A stretch of DNA of 64,000 nucleotides, from NCBI RefSeq assembly GCF_009727155.1, contig NZ_WNWM01000002.1, positions 248,001-312,000 on the forward strand, given 5' to 3'. Below are positions 18,621 to 27,987 of this stretch, one piece after another. How positions within the stretch are numbered: the first letter of the stretch is position 1; each line of letters begins with the position of its first letter. A program made the translations under genes and the position numbers. The DNA comes from Pseudoduganella dura (GTDB lineage Bacteria; Pseudomonadota; Gammaproteobacteria; Burkholderiales; Burkholderiaceae_D). The notes beneath the pieces are model-generated. The model ran no database searches. It was not told where the DNA came from and worked only from the letters and a program-made list of their open reading frames with translations.

Positions 18621-19951
18621 GTCTCCGGCACCTCGTCCTGCCGCCAGAGCGCGGAGCGCTCGAGCGGCCGCAGCGCCGTGCTCCGGTCGACGTGGACCAG
18701 CGCGTCGAACTGCCGGGCCGCATCGGCATGGAAGTAATGGCTGTGGCGCTCCGTGTCCGGCCGGTAGATCACGCCGATCGCCCGTTCCAGGTAGCGTGAC
18801 GGCAGCCGAGCCAGCATGCTGTCGCGCCCGCGCAGCGGCAGCAGGAACTGGCCCATGCCGGTGGCGGCCGCTGTCTCGTGCAGCAGCCGCTCCACGCTGC
18901 CCGGCCGCGACGCCACCACCTGTTTCAGTTCCGCCGGCCCGTCCCATTCGGTGGCGGCCGTGACGGTGCCCGTGTGCGTCGTGAACCCGAGCAGGAACGT
19001 GTCTTCGGGGCGGTAGCGTTCGCGCACCAGCTGGCCCAGGTTCAGCTGGCCGTGCTCGCCCATCTCGGTGGCGCGCGCGTCGCCCAGGTGCGAGTTGTGC
19101 GCCCACACCACGATCTTGCCGGGCCGCCCCACGCGCTGGCTGATGTGCTCGCGCAGCGCCTCCAGTGTTTCGGCCATGTGCGAGTCGCGCACGTTCCACG
19201 ACTCGTCGCGGCCCCGGAACATCGAGCGGTAATAGGTTTCGGCATTGCGCGCCACGCGGGCGTTCTGCTGCGCGTAGAACAGTTCGTCCGGCACCTGCCC
19301 GCCCGGCTCGCGCGCATGCAGGTCGGCATCGCGCGTCAGCTCCACCAGTTGCCGCATCACCTCGTCCTCGCAATGCGGTTGCATGCCGAACGAGGCTGCG
19401 TAGCCGTAGCGCTGCGGGTCGTCGGCCATGTGGTCGATGCAGGCGTAGCGCTGGCGTGCGCGCTCGGCCGCTTCCGGGTCTTCCCTGTCGAGATACGCGA
19501 TCACGGCGTGCATCGATTGCCGCAGGCTGTACAGGTCGAGACCGTGGAAGCCCACGCGACGCACGGTGCTGGCCACGTGCGCGTTGTGCACGCGCAGCCA
19601 GTTCACCAGGTCGACGATCTCGTGGTTCCGCCACATCCATTGCGGGAACCGCTTGAAGCCGGACAGCGCGCCCTCCGCCGTCATGTCGTCGCCGCCGTGC
19701 TGCACGTAGCGGCTCACGCGCAATGCATCCGGCCAGTCCGCCTCGACGGCGATCGCGTCGAACCCTTTTGCCACGATCAGCCGCTTGCTGATTTCGGCGC
19801 GCAGCCGGTAGAACTCGCGCGTGCCGTGCGTGGCTTCGCCGAGCAGCACGATCGAAGAGTCGCCGATGCTGTCGAGCAGCTCGTCACAATCCGTGCCGTC
19901 GAACGGCCGCGCTTCGCGCGCCAGCGCGTCGATGATGTTCCGGTCCGTCAT
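18602..19951 (-). CDS. Erythromycin esterase family protein
   Basis: A 449-aa cytoplasmic protein of the erythromycin-esterase / succinoglycan-biosynthesis-like hydrolase superfamily. Catalytic-type motifs are LLGEATHGTREFY near residue 37-49 (Glu and His) and WAHNSHLGDARATEM around 280. Only some members hydrolyse macrolides, and chromosomal relatives in environmental bacteria mostly have unknown roles. ATG 19951 has GGGAG 7 bp upstream. An upstream in-frame extension lacks coding character. It is divergent from the EamA gene (85 bp between the two starts). Confidence 0.88.
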   Translation of the reverse strand: MTDRNIIDALAREARPFDGTDCDELLDSIGDSSIVLLGEATHGTREFYRLRAEISKRLIVAKGFDAIAVEADWPDALRVSRYVQHGGDDMTAEGALSGFKRFPQWMWRNHEIVDLVNWLRVHNAHVASTVRRVGFHGLDLYSLRQSMHAVIAYLDREDPEAAERARQRYACIDHMADDPQRYGYAASFGMQPHCEDEVMRQLVELTRDADLHAREPGGQVPDELFYAQQNARVARNAETYYRSMFRGRDESWNVRDSHMAETLEALREHISQRVGRPGKIVVWAHNSHLGDARATEMGEHGQLNLGQLVRERYRPEDTFLLGFTTHTGTVTAATEWDGPAELKQVVASRPGSVERLLHETAAATGMGQFLLPLRGRDSMLARLPSRYLERAIGVIYRPDTERHSHYFHADAARQFDALVHVDRSTALRPLERSALWRQDEVPETYPSGL

Positions 19952-20036
19952 GATGGTCTCCCGCCGGTTGCCTGGCTGGTCACGATAGCGCAGTCCGTGC
20001 GACACTGTCGCAGCTTTAACCTGAGGAAATGCGTGA

Positions 20037-20990
20037 ATGTGGACTGGTGTATTGTGCGGCCTGCTGGCGGGCGCGATGTGGGGCATGGTGTTCATCGTGC
20101 CGGCGATGCTGGCGGCGTTCTCGCCGCTGGAACTGGCCCTGGGCCGCTACACGGCATACGGCGCGATGGCGTTCCTGCTGCTGCTGCCGAAGCTTGCGAC
20201 GCTGGCGCCCCGGATCGACCGCCGTGACGGCATCGCGCTGCTGCGGCATGCGCTGAGCGGGAACATCGTCTACTACATGCTGCTGGCGACGGGGGTGAAG
20301 CTGGCCGGCGTGGCGCCCACGTCGCTGATCATCGGTGTGCTGCCCATCACCGTCACGCTGCTGGGCCGCCACGATCATGGCGCCGTGCCGCTCGCGCGGC
20401 TGGCCCTGCCGCTGGCCATCGTCGCCGCCGGCATCGCCTGCATCAACGTCGACGTGTTCCTGCACGCGCACGAATCGGGGCGACCGCCGTGGCAGACGGC
20501 CGCCGGCCTGGCATGCGCGGCCGGCGCGCTGCTGTGCTGGACCTGGTATGCCGTCGACAATGCACGGTACCTGAAGGCCAACGCGCATTTCACCAGCGCC
20601 GAATGGTCCGCGCTGTATGGGCTGTCGAGCGGCATCATCGCGCTGCTCATCGCCGTCGTGGCACTGGCGTTCCGCCACGACGAGGTGACAGGCGCCAGCG
20701 CCGCGGCGAGCGGCCGCGACTGGGGCCTGTTCTGGACCTGCAATGCGCTGCTGGCGCTGGGCGCCTCGGTGATCGGCAACGGCCTGTGGAACGTGGCCAG
20801 CCGGCGCGTGCCGGTCACGCTGTCCGGCCAGCTGATCCTGTTCGAGACGCTGTTCGCGCTGTTGTATGGCTTTGTTTACCGGCAGGCCTGGCCGCGGGCG
20901 CTGGAGGCGGCGGCGATCGCGCTGCTGGTGGCCGGCGTGCTGTGGTCGGTGCGGGTGCATGCGGCCGAGGAAGACCTCACGCCGCCGTAG
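20037..20990 (+). CDS. EamA/DMT-superfamily transporter
   Basis: A 317-aa inner-membrane protein with about ten predicted helices arranged as two EamA repeats. The first begins MWTGVLCGLLAGAMWGMVF and the second runs from about residue 150 (AAGLACAAGALLCWTWYAV). The position of the second repeat's VPVTLSGQLILFETLFALLYGF is typical. Substrates of the family include amino acids, metabolites and drugs; none can be assigned. TGAGGAA precedes ATG 20037. Confidence 0.88.
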   Translation: MWTGVLCGLLAGAMWGMVFIVPAMLAAFSPLELALGRYTAYGAMAFLLLLPKLATLAPRIDRRDGIALLRHALSGNIVYYMLLATGVKLAGVAPTSLIIGVLPITVTLLGRHDHGAVPLARLALPLAIVAAGIACINVDVFLHAHESGRPPWQTAAGLACAAGALLCWTWYAVDNARYLKANAHFTSAEWSALYGLSSGIIALLIAVVALAFRHDEVTGASAAASGRDWGLFWTCNALLALGASVIGNGLWNVASRRVPVTLSGQLILFETLFALLYGFVYRQAWPRALEAAAIALLVAGVLWSVRVHAAEEDLTPP

Positions 20991-21010
20991 TCCAGGGCCG
21001 GAACGAACCG

Positions 21011-21619
21011 TCAGGTCAGGTAACCGCTGTCCGCCAGCGCATCCTGTACCAGCTCGAGCCGCAGAACCGGGTTGTCCTGCGCCAGCAGCAGCTGCTTTTG
21101 CGGCAGGTCGAGTTCGAGCAGTTCGCACCAGCGGTTCGCCACCCAGCCGCTTTCGTCGAGCCGGTATGGCAACCCCATCGGCATCTGCGATTCGCTCACC
21201 CCGCGCTGTTGCAGCGAGCGGATCAGCGTGCCGAGCGCATTGGCCACATCCTGCTGCTCGCCCGGTACCGGCACCGCCATGTCGTCCGGCATGCATTCGA
21301 TGTCGGCCATCCACAATCCATGCTTCAGCTGCTCGGCCGATGCGATGCGGAAGCGCCGTGTGCCGAGGCAGGTGACATGCATCAGCCCCGGCAGCGGCGC
21401 CGTCCAGTCGACGATGCGGGCCAGCGTGCCGATCGTGGCGATGGCTTCCTGCTGGCCGGGCTTGCGCACCTCGTCGCCCTGGGCCAGCACCACCACGCCG
21501 AATTCCTCATCGCCGGCGATGCATTTCTTGATCATGTCGAGATAACGCACCTCGAACACCTGCAACCCGAGACGCCCGTCGGGGAACAGCACTGTGTTAA
21601 GTGGAAACAATGGAATCAT
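21011..21619 (-). CDS. Lon N-terminal (substrate-binding) domain protein
   Basis: A 202-aa stand-alone Lon substrate-binding domain protein. The family signature is seen at the start (IPLFPLNTVLFPDGRLGLQVFE and RYLDMIKKCI), then EFGVVVLAQGDE and VTCLGTRRFRI. It lacks the AAA+ and protease domains of Lon. The role of such stand-alone domains is unknown; peptide or unfolded-protein binding is inferred. ATG 21619 was chosen because the conserved domain begins at once. It is convergent with the EamA gene (20-bp gap). Confidence 0.9.
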   Translation of the reverse strand: MIPLFPLNTVLFPDGRLGLQVFEVRYLDMIKKCIAGDEEFGVVVLAQGDEVRKPGQQEAIATIGTLARIVDWTAPLPGLMHVTCLGTRRFRIASAEQLKHGLWMADIECMPDDMAVPVPGEQQDVANALGTLIRSLQQRGVSESQMPMGLPYRLDESGWVANRWCELLELDLPQKQLLLAQDNPVLRLELVQDALADSGYLT

Positions 21620-21761
21620 GTACCCGATCTTTGCACAGTTTGCCCGCGCACGGCGCGCCGATGCCATCCGGCAGACAACGTCACGTTATTGAGGTCAACA
21701 GCGCGCTGCCCCGGTCCCAGGCGCGCTACGCTGGCCGCGTCAATTTCCCATGGAGGTCATC

Positions 21762-22148
21762 ATGCTGGCAAACACGGAAGCCATGGCAACGATCGCCGTG
21801 CGCGATATCGCGGCGGCGCGGGAGTTTTATGGCACTGTACTGGGACTTCAGGAAAGCGTCGTCGGGGGCGATGCGGAAGGCGAGGTGCTGTCGTATTTGA
21901 GCGGAAGCTCACGGATTATGGTGTACCGGTCGGAATTCGCCGGCACCAATCGGGCGACTTCAGCGACCTGGACAGTTGGCGATGAGATCGAGGAGATTGT
22001 CGCCACACTGAAAGAAAAGGGGGTAACGTTCGAACACTATCAGATGCCCGGATTGCAATTGGCAGGCGATATCCACGTGGGCGACGAGATGAAAGTTGCG
22101 TGGTTCACGGACCCGGATGGAAATGTTCTCAGCATCGCGGGTAATTGA
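21762..22148 (+). CDS. VOC-family (glyoxalase-like) protein
   Basis: A 128-aa single-domain vicinal-oxygen-chelate protein. The pattern is MATIAVRDIAAAREFYGTVLGLQE at the start (beta-alpha-beta, FYxxxLGL) and VAWFTDPDGNVLSI at the end with the terminal acidic ligand region. The usual first metal His is replaced (TIAVRD), so metal binding is doubtful. ATG 21762 has GGAGG 6 bp upstream. Its GC content is lower than that of its neighbours, matching the AT-richer intergenic stretch that follows. Substrate unknown. Confidence 0.85.
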   Translation: MLANTEAMATIAVRDIAAAREFYGTVLGLQESVVGGDAEGEVLSYLSGSSRIMVYRSEFAGTNRATSATWTVGDEIEEIVATLKEKGVTFEHYQMPGLQLAGDIHVGDEMKVAWFTDPDGNVLSIAGN

Positions 22149-22763
22149 GAAGCATTCCCGAAACATTGACGAGAATGTCCGGAAAACGATTGCAATTACT
22201 GGCGTCAGCAATACAGTCAACGATGGCATAAGCAATGTCGCCTGGAAGCGACATTGCTGTGTCCGGCAAACCCCAACCTGATCGGCTGCCACGCCTGGCA
22301 ATGAGGAAGTGAAAACCATTTCCTCGAAATTACTTTCATAATAACGCACCTGAAACTGCCGATGTATGCAACAGCGTGTACCGCGTTACTTTGCCGGGGT
22401 GAGGGAGGCCAATTCGAGGCGATCGGGAAGGCAAGCCAACCCAATCGAACCTGAGCCAAACCAATCGAACTCGCGCCCGGCTAAACCAATGAACCTGAGC
22501 GACGCCAGCCCAGGCAAAGTAATCACGGCCGGGCTTTGCCCTTGCGCGTTCAGCGCCATCGCCGGATTGGGCACCGGATTTTCGCGATTAGGCATCGCCG
22601 GGTACGCCCGGGACCATGACGCCAGGATGGCTGTCATCGCATTATTGCTGCGCCTGCCTGCAAGCACGCCTTCGACTTGCTGCCCGCGCGGATTACCGAT
22701 TATCCGACTGCCCGATTACATCTTGCCCGGCTTACTGCCTGGTCAGCTTACTGCTCCATCAGC
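22149..22763. other. Gene-poor spacer with hairpin and degenerate repeats
   Basis: No credible gene. It contains a perfect 11-bp hairpin (22231-22241 with 22248-22258, 6-nt loop) 80 bp after the VOC gene, three imperfect 19-25-bp tandem units built on AAACCAATCGAACCTGA (22435-22498), and a 16-bp tandem repeat at its right end that runs into the hns-like gene. Codon-like periodicity is absent. Confidence 0.6.
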
Positions 22764-22778
22764 TTACTGCTTGATCAG
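22731..22778. repeat. 16-bp tandem repeat, three copies, overlapping the H-NS-like stop
   Basis: Three adjacent 16-bp units (22731-22746, 22747-22762, 22763-22778), each CTTACTGC followed by six variable bases and ending TCAG or similar. The third unit contains the stop codon of the H-NS-like gene, so the array is a repeated copy of its last codons. Confidence 0.8.
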
Positions 22779-23060
22779 GAAGTCTTCCTTCTTGCGGCCA
22801 TCGAGCCATTTCGGCGCGCGGCCGCGGCCGGTCCAGGTCTGGCCCGTCGCATCGTCGCGGTATTTCATCGGCACGGGTGCGCGCGCCTTTACGGGCTTGG
22901 CCGTTTTGACGGCCGGACCGAGATCGGCCAGCGTCAGGTTGTGTTCACGCATGATCGTGGCGATACGCTCTTTTGCCTCGGAGATCTCGTTCCGGCGGGC
23001 CAATTCAGCCTGCTTCTGCAGTTCGGCGATCTTGGTCTGGTATTCCTGGTAAGTCGTCAT
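22764..23060 (-). CDS. H-NS histone family nucleoid protein
   Basis: A 98-aa DNA-binding protein. The N-terminal half (residues 1-45) is a coiled coil (YQTKIAELQKQAELARRNEI) for oligomerisation. The C-terminal DNA-binding motif is YRDDATGQTWTGRGRAPKWL, the short H-NS/MvaT-like form typical of betaproteobacteria, in which the GRGRxP hook enters the minor groove of AT-rich DNA. AAGGATAAGAG precedes ATG 23060. It probably silences AT-rich genes. The last codons are copied in the 16-bp tandem repeat just downstream. Confidence 0.95.
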   Translation of the reverse strand: MTTYQEYQTKIAELQKQAELARRNEISEAKERIATIMREHNLTLADLGPAVKTAKPVKARAPVPMKYRDDATGQTWTGRGRAPKWLDGRKKEDFLIKQ

Positions 23061-23715
23061 CTCTTATCCTTCAAAGGTGAAAAAGTGCGTGTGACAATGT
23101 GTGAGAATTCAATGTCCCGTCAATTTACCATAAGATCCCGGCGGCATTCCACACTTATTCGAATAAATGTCGCGTAAACTTACGCGAGAATAAAACCCGT
23201 GCACTTAAACTCGCAACCCTGAATACCGCCTCACCAGCCAGCCATGTACCCGATGCATCTCCGCGATGCAAGTCATCGTTGCCGGCTTTGCCGGGCCGGG
23301 AAATGACACTGCCGCGGGAAGCGGCTGCTGGACGATTTATTCGGACTGTAGAATTTCGGTGCAAACCGGTGCCGGACTGCACCGGGAGTATCTTCGAACC
23401 GCTGTCCAAGACACTGTGCAGGACGTATTCAATTACCGGCTGGCGCAGCCGCGCTGGCTGGGAGGAATGGGGCGGTGCGGGTTCCACGGATTGCGGGGAA
23501 TTCCGGGCCGGGATGCCGGTTTGCAGCGGGAGGGCGCGGCCGGGAGAACATGGATGGCTTGCCAAATCATGTCGATGCCCGGCGGCCCGGCCAATGGCAA
23601 TTGGTCCCGCCAATTCGGCACCGCATTAATACATCGCGCTTTGCCCAACGGCCGGCCTGCCAGCAGGCAGCTGCAACTTTGGCTCACCCCGGCAACTGCC
23701 CCATGGCGCAGCAGC
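23061..23715. other. 655-bp spacer upstream of the H-NS-like gene
   Basis: No gene could be supported: frames in this stretch are short or Arg/Pro-rich with no ribosome-binding site or family. The first 150 bp are AT-richer and should hold the H-NS-like promoter. A nested hairpin GGTGCA-aa-CCGG-tg-CCGG-ac-TGCACC occupies 23358-23383. The rest is GC-rich without clear signals. Confidence 0.5.
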
Positions 23716-25956
23716 TCAGAAACGCATTTCCAGCGTCGCCCTGCCCTGCGTATAACCGGGATAAATGCTGGTACGCCGCAATGTACCGTTCTCGTCCAGA
23801 TACGCCGAGTCGGATACCGAATCCTGGCTCAACAGGTTCGATACCGCCACCCGCAGCTGGTATTGCGGCGTGAATTTCCACAGCGCGTACACGTCGAGGT
23901 CGCGCCGGATGCTCTGGTAACCGGTCTGGTTGACATCGATACGCACCGGGCCGCCGTCGCGGAACGCGAAGCTGGCCCCGGTCGTCAGCCGGCCGTCGCG
24001 CGAGCGATAGTCGGCGCCAAACGTGGCGGACAGAGGCGTCTGCTGATCCAGGCGGTTGTCCGGGCCCGGCACCACGTCCACCCGCGACCAGTTGCGCGCC
24101 ACGCTGGCGCGAACGTCGATGCCCGGCGCGTCGGCGATCACGGCCGCCAGCGGGAACTTGGCCTCCAGCTCGATGCTGCGGGTCACGGCATTGCCGTTGT
24201 TGACGGGCGTGGCGATCCAGCGGCCGTTTTCCAGGAACAGGCCCTGCCGCGTGTACCCGCTGATGCGGCGCATCGACGCCGCCGCCGACAGCAGTGCGCT
24301 CTCGCCCCAGTAGTGCTCGTACGACGCGTCGATGCCGGACGCCAGCTCCGGCTGCAGGTCCGGGTTGCCGCGGCGGTCGGGCTCCGTCTGGCTGTTATTG
24401 GTGGAGGTGAAGCGGCGCGGCACCAGGTTGTTCGGGCTCGGCGCCTTGTAGGTGCGGGTCAGCGCCAGGCGCACCTGGTCGCGGCTGTCCGGCAGCTTGT
24501 ACAGTGTCTGCGCCAGCGGGCTCCATACGCTGTTGGCCTGGCTCGCGGTGTCGAATCCGTCCCCCTCGCTGGTGGTCTCGATGCCTTCCCAGCGCAGGCC
24601 GGCATAGACCGACCAGCGCGGCGTGAGGTTCCACTCGTCCTGGGCATACAGCGCCAGCCTGGTGACCTTCGCTTCATAGCCTTCGTCCGAATCCACGGCC
24701 GTGCGGCCCGGCAGGTCCGCTTCATCCTCGGTGCGCGAATCGTCGCGCAGCATGACGCCGGCATCCCAGCCCATCGACAGCGCATGGTCGTCGAACAGCG
24801 GCCGCGAATACTTGCCCTGCGTGGAAAAACCCTGTTCCGTCGTCTCGCTGAGCACGACCGCATCGCGCCCCAGGGCCGCGGCGCGGTAGTCGAACTCGTG
24901 CCACGTGCCTTTCGAGCGCATGCCGCTGATGCCGGCCTTGGCGTCCAGCTTGGCGCCCTCGCCCAGCCGGTGCACCCAGTTCAGGTCGGTACGGGCGAAC
25001 ACGCTGCGATTGTCGTTGTACATGTCGCGCGTGTCGAACCGGGGCGGCGTGCCCAGCTCGGTATCGCGCACTTCATAGCCGTGGTAGACGTTGCGGTTGA
25101 CGTTGACGAAGGTTTGCGATGTGAGCGTGTCGCCGCCCGCCAGGTTCCAGTTGACGCGCGGCGACAGGTTGATGCCTTCCCAGCGGCCGCTGTCCTGCTG
25201 GCGGGTATGCCGTGCCATGCGCAGTTCGCCGGCCGGATCGACCAGCGTTTCTTCCACGGGCGACGCGCGGTCATAGGTGCCGCGCCAGAAGTTGCCGCTC
25301 AGCGAATACGACATTGCGCCGTTCTTGTCGGACAGCTGCACGCTGCCGCTAGGGCTGTTCTGGTCGGCGCTCTTCGCCGCGCCGAGCTTCACTTCGCGCT
25401 GGGCGGTTTTCACCGCCCGTTTCAGCACGATATTGATCGTGCCGGCGATCGACTGCGTGGAAAATTCCGCGCTGGCGGCGCGCACGATTTCGATGCGTTC
25501 GATGACGTCCGGCGACAGCGTGTCGATCGAAAAACCGGCCGGGGCCCGTTCGCCGTTCAGCAGGATCTGCGTATAGCCGCTGCCCAGGCCGCGTATGCGG
25601 ATATCGCCGCCGCCGCGGCCGGAGCCGCCGACCGTCACGCCGGGAATCCGCTTGAACACGTCCGTCACCGAGGTATCGCCGTAGCGCCTGATTTCCTCGT
25701 CGGAGACGACGACCTTGCTGGCGGTATCGTCTCGGCGCGGATCGTACGTCGCCGCCGAACCCTTGATTTCCACGGTCTGTACCGGCTCCGGCCGCTGTGG
25801 CAGTTGCGCCTGCTCCTGTTTTTTCGGCTCGGCCGATTCGAGCAGCGTTTGAACGGTATCGGCATGCGCGGCTGGCACAGGCAATACGGCGGTGGACAGC
25901 ACCGCCACCGTCAGCGTGGCCAGTTGGAGCGGGTAAAGGGAATTGGACGGACGCAT
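23716..25956 (-). CDS. TonB-dependent outer-membrane receptor
   Basis: A 746-aa receptor. A signal peptide (about residues 1-32, PAAHADT) is followed by a plug domain (about 60-190: VTVGGSGRGGGDIRIRGLG, then RIEIVRAASAEFSTQSIAGTINIVLK) and a 22-strand barrel whose last residues, GRATLEMRF, end in the Phe needed for BAM recognition. It would import a siderophore or other large nutrient using TonB energy. No iron-uptake genes adjoin it, so the ligand is open. The sequence before the plug is Gln/Pro-rich and may be the TonB box region. It is divergent from psd. Confidence 0.93.
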   Translation of the reverse strand: MRPSNSLYPLQLATLTVAVLSTAVLPVPAAHADTVQTLLESAEPKKQEQAQLPQRPEPVQTVEIKGSAATYDPRRDDTASKVVVSDEEIRRYGDTSVTDVFKRIPGVTVGGSGRGGGDIRIRGLGSGYTQILLNGERAPAGFSIDTLSPDVIERIEIVRAASAEFSTQSIAGTINIVLKRAVKTAQREVKLGAAKSADQNSPSGSVQLSDKNGAMSYSLSGNFWRGTYDRASPVEETLVDPAGELRMARHTRQQDSGRWEGINLSPRVNWNLAGGDTLTSQTFVNVNRNVYHGYEVRDTELGTPPRFDTRDMYNDNRSVFARTDLNWVHRLGEGAKLDAKAGISGMRSKGTWHEFDYRAAALGRDAVVLSETTEQGFSTQGKYSRPLFDDHALSMGWDAGVMLRDDSRTEDEADLPGRTAVDSDEGYEAKVTRLALYAQDEWNLTPRWSVYAGLRWEGIETTSEGDGFDTASQANSVWSPLAQTLYKLPDSRDQVRLALTRTYKAPSPNNLVPRRFTSTNNSQTEPDRRGNPDLQPELASGIDASYEHYWGESALLSAAASMRRISGYTRQGLFLENGRWIATPVNNGNAVTRSIELEAKFPLAAVIADAPGIDVRASVARNWSRVDVVPGPDNRLDQQTPLSATFGADYRSRDGRLTTGASFAFRDGGPVRIDVNQTGYQSIRRDLDVYALWKFTPQYQLRVAVSNLLSQDSVSDSAYLDENGTLRRTSIYPGYTQGRATLEMRF

Positions 25957-26093
25957 GGAAAACGTTTAATTTAAAGTAAATGAGCGAAAAATGAAGCGTG
26001 GTAGCGCTATTTTGCCCAAGTTTCAATTGCGCGGGTTAATAGCCCAGAAATATTTCCACCGGATTGCAGCGCCATCGCCCTGGCATGCACGGC

Positions 26094-26099
26094 TATAAT
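26094..26099 (+). promoter_or_regulatory. Candidate -10 box upstream of psd
   Basis: A perfect TATAAT lies 31 bp before the GTG start of psd. No good -35 sits 16-18 bp upstream (TTGCAG at 26064 is too far), so it may depend on an activator or an extended contact. Confidence 0.4.
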
Positions 26100-26130
26100 G
26101 CCCGATTGACCATATCTGGAAAACATTATC

Positions 26131-26976
26131 GTGTCCGACCGCCTTGCCGTGCTGCCGCAGTACCTGCTTCCGAAGGGAGCATTGACCAATTTCGCCGGGC
26201 GCGTGGCGGGAGCAAAAGGCGGCGCGATGACGACCCGGTTGATCCGCTGGTTCGTCGGCAAGTACGACGTCAACATGGACGAAGCCGCGAACTCCGATAT
26301 CGCCAGCTATCACAGCTTCAATGAATTCTTCACGCGCGCGCTGAAACCGGGCGTGCGCCCGATCGCCGACGTGCCGTTCGTCTGCCCTGTCGACGGTCGC
26401 ATCAGCCAGTTCGGCGCGATCGAGGACGACCAGATCTTCCAGGCCAAGGGCCACAGCTTCACGACGACGGCGCTGGTGGGGGGCGACCGCGCGCTGGCGG
26501 ACCGGTTCCGGCATGGCAGCTTCGCCAACCTGTACCTGTCGCCGCGCGACTACCATCGGATCCACATGCCGTGCGACGGCAAGCTGACGCGGATGATCTA
26601 CGTTCCGGGCAGCCTGTTCTCCGTGAACCCGACGACCGCCCGCGGCATTCCCGGCCTGTTCGCCCGCAACGAGCGCGTGGTGTGCGTGTTCGACACCGCG
26701 CACGGCCCGTTCGTGATGACACTGGTCGGCGCGACGATCGTCGGCAGCATGGCCACGGTATGGCACGGTGTGGTCAACCCGCCGCGGCAGCCGAACATCT
26801 GCGACTGGACCTACATGGACCGCGACATCGTGCTGAAGAAAGGCGAAGAACTGGGCCGCTTCCTGCTCGGCTCCACCGTCGTCATGCTGTTCCCGAAGGA
26901 CACCCTCGCTTTCAACCCCGGCTGGCAACCGGCCGGCGCCGTGCGGCTGGGCGAGCCGATGGCCACGTCGAGATAA
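26131..26976 (+). CDS. psd: Phosphatidylserine decarboxylase proenzyme
   Basis: A 281-aa pyruvoyl enzyme that makes phosphatidylethanolamine from phosphatidylserine at the inner membrane. The self-cleavage site is LGST at residues 246-249, where Ser248 becomes the pyruvoyl group. YLSPRDYHRIHMPCDG with the catalytic His residues lies near 140, and VGSMATVWHG near 205. Length and motifs match the bacterial type I enzyme. The start is GTG 26131, since the family-conserved LAVLPQYLLPK begins at once. It is a single gene here, divergent from the TonB receptor. Confidence 0.95.
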   Translation: MSDRLAVLPQYLLPKGALTNFAGRVAGAKGGAMTTRLIRWFVGKYDVNMDEAANSDIASYHSFNEFFTRALKPGVRPIADVPFVCPVDGRISQFGAIEDDQIFQAKGHSFTTTALVGGDRALADRFRHGSFANLYLSPRDYHRIHMPCDGKLTRMIYVPGSLFSVNPTTARGIPGLFARNERVVCVFDTAHGPFVMTLVGATIVGSMATVWHGVVNPPRQPNICDWTYMDRDIVLKKGEELGRFLLGSTVVMLFPKDTLAFNPGWQPAGAVRLGEPMATSR

Positions 26977-27083
26977 GGCGTAGCGGCAAACCCGCGCCGG
27001 CGTGTCTGATTCTGACAGGCGGGCGGCGCTACAATGAGTGATGCGGCTGACGACGCATGCGGTCTGGTGTCCGACAGCATCCC

Positions 27084-27983
27084 TCAGCCGGTCGCCTCGT
27101 AATGCCCTTCGAGCATATCCAGAAACGCCCGCGTCTTGGCCGGCATCAGCCGCCGGCCGGGAAACACGGCATATCCCGTCACCGAAGGAAAGCGCCACTC
27201 CGGCAACACCCTGACCAGCGCACCGGCGGCCAGCAGCGGCGCCGCATAGCGGTCGGTACAGCTGGCGATGCCGGCACCGGTGGTGGCCAGCCGGGCAAGC
27301 AGCTCCGGTGAATTGCCGGTCATCCGCACCGGCAGCTCGCGTTCCCAGGTCATCTTGCCCCGCAACAGCGTCCAGTGCGCCATGCCGGACGCGGTGCGCG
27401 ACAGGCCGAGCAGGTCGTGGCGGAACAGCTCGTCCGGGTGCGACGGCAGCCCGCGCAGTACCGTATACGACGGCGACGCATACAACGACCACGTGCTCAG
27501 CACCACCGGCCGCGCGGCAAGCGTGGCATCGTCCGGCAGCGCTCCCATTCGTACGGCAAGGTCGAACCCCTCCGCCACCAGGTCCACGCGCCGGGGCGAC
27601 AGGTCGAACTGCAGCGAGATCGCCGGATACTTCGCCATGAACGCCGGCAACAGCGTGCCCATCACCTCGTTGGCGAAGTCGGCCGGCATCGATACCTTCA
27701 GCAACCCGTTCGGCGCCGCCTGCCGGTGCTGCGCCAGCGCCCCCGCCGCCGCCGTTTCCTCCGCCACCTTGCGGGCGTGCTCCAGCAGGCTGCCGCCGAA
27801 CTCGGTCAGCACCAGCCGGCGCGTGGTCCGTTGCAGCAGCCGCTCGCCCAGCCGCGCCTCCAGCTGCGACAGGCGACGCGATACCGTCGACTTCGGCAAT
27901 TGCAGGCGCTCGGCGGCCTGGCTGAAGCTGCCCAGTTCGACGATGCGGGCAAACAGCAGCAGGTCGCCGGGATCAAGTTCCAT
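27084..27983 (-). CDS. LysR-family regulator divergent from azoR
   Basis: A 299-aa LysR-type regulator. The winged HTH is at the N-terminus (GSFSQAAERLQLPKSTVSRRL, residues about 17-37). The effector domain covers about 90-290 and belongs to the DsdA/CrgA-like group (GLLKVSMPADF). It is transcribed away from an azoreductase-pirin pair, with a 110-bp intergenic region that holds a perfect 12-bp inverted repeat. Control of that pair by a quinone or electrophile is likely by family analogy (QhuR/YhaH-type arrangements), but the effector is not known. Confidence 0.93.
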   Translation of the reverse strand: MELDPGDLLLFARIVELGSFSQAAERLQLPKSTVSRRLSQLEARLGERLLQRTTRRLVLTEFGGSLLEHARKVAEETAAAGALAQHRQAAPNGLLKVSMPADFANEVMGTLLPAFMAKYPAISLQFDLSPRRVDLVAEGFDLAVRMGALPDDATLAARPVVLSTWSLYASPSYTVLRGLPSHPDELFRHDLLGLSRTASGMAHWTLLRGKMTWERELPVRMTGNSPELLARLATTGAGIASCTDRYAAPLLAAGALVRVLPEWRFPSVTGYAVFPGRRLMPAKTRAFLDMLEGHYEATG

Positions 27984-27987
27984 GATT

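Noticed and set aside
18602..19951. A macrolide resistance gene
   Set aside because: The family match is clear, but chromosomal members in environmental bacteria usually have no shown macrolide activity and there is no mobile context.
22149..23060. A CRISPR-like array suggested by short repeats near the H-NS gene
   Set aside because: Repeats are directly adjacent, degenerate and lack spacers; no cas genes.
23340..23420. A cobalamin riboswitch upstream region near the TonB receptor
   Set aside because: The sequence lacks the conserved B12 box, and it lies downstream of the receptor gene, which is read leftwards from 25956.
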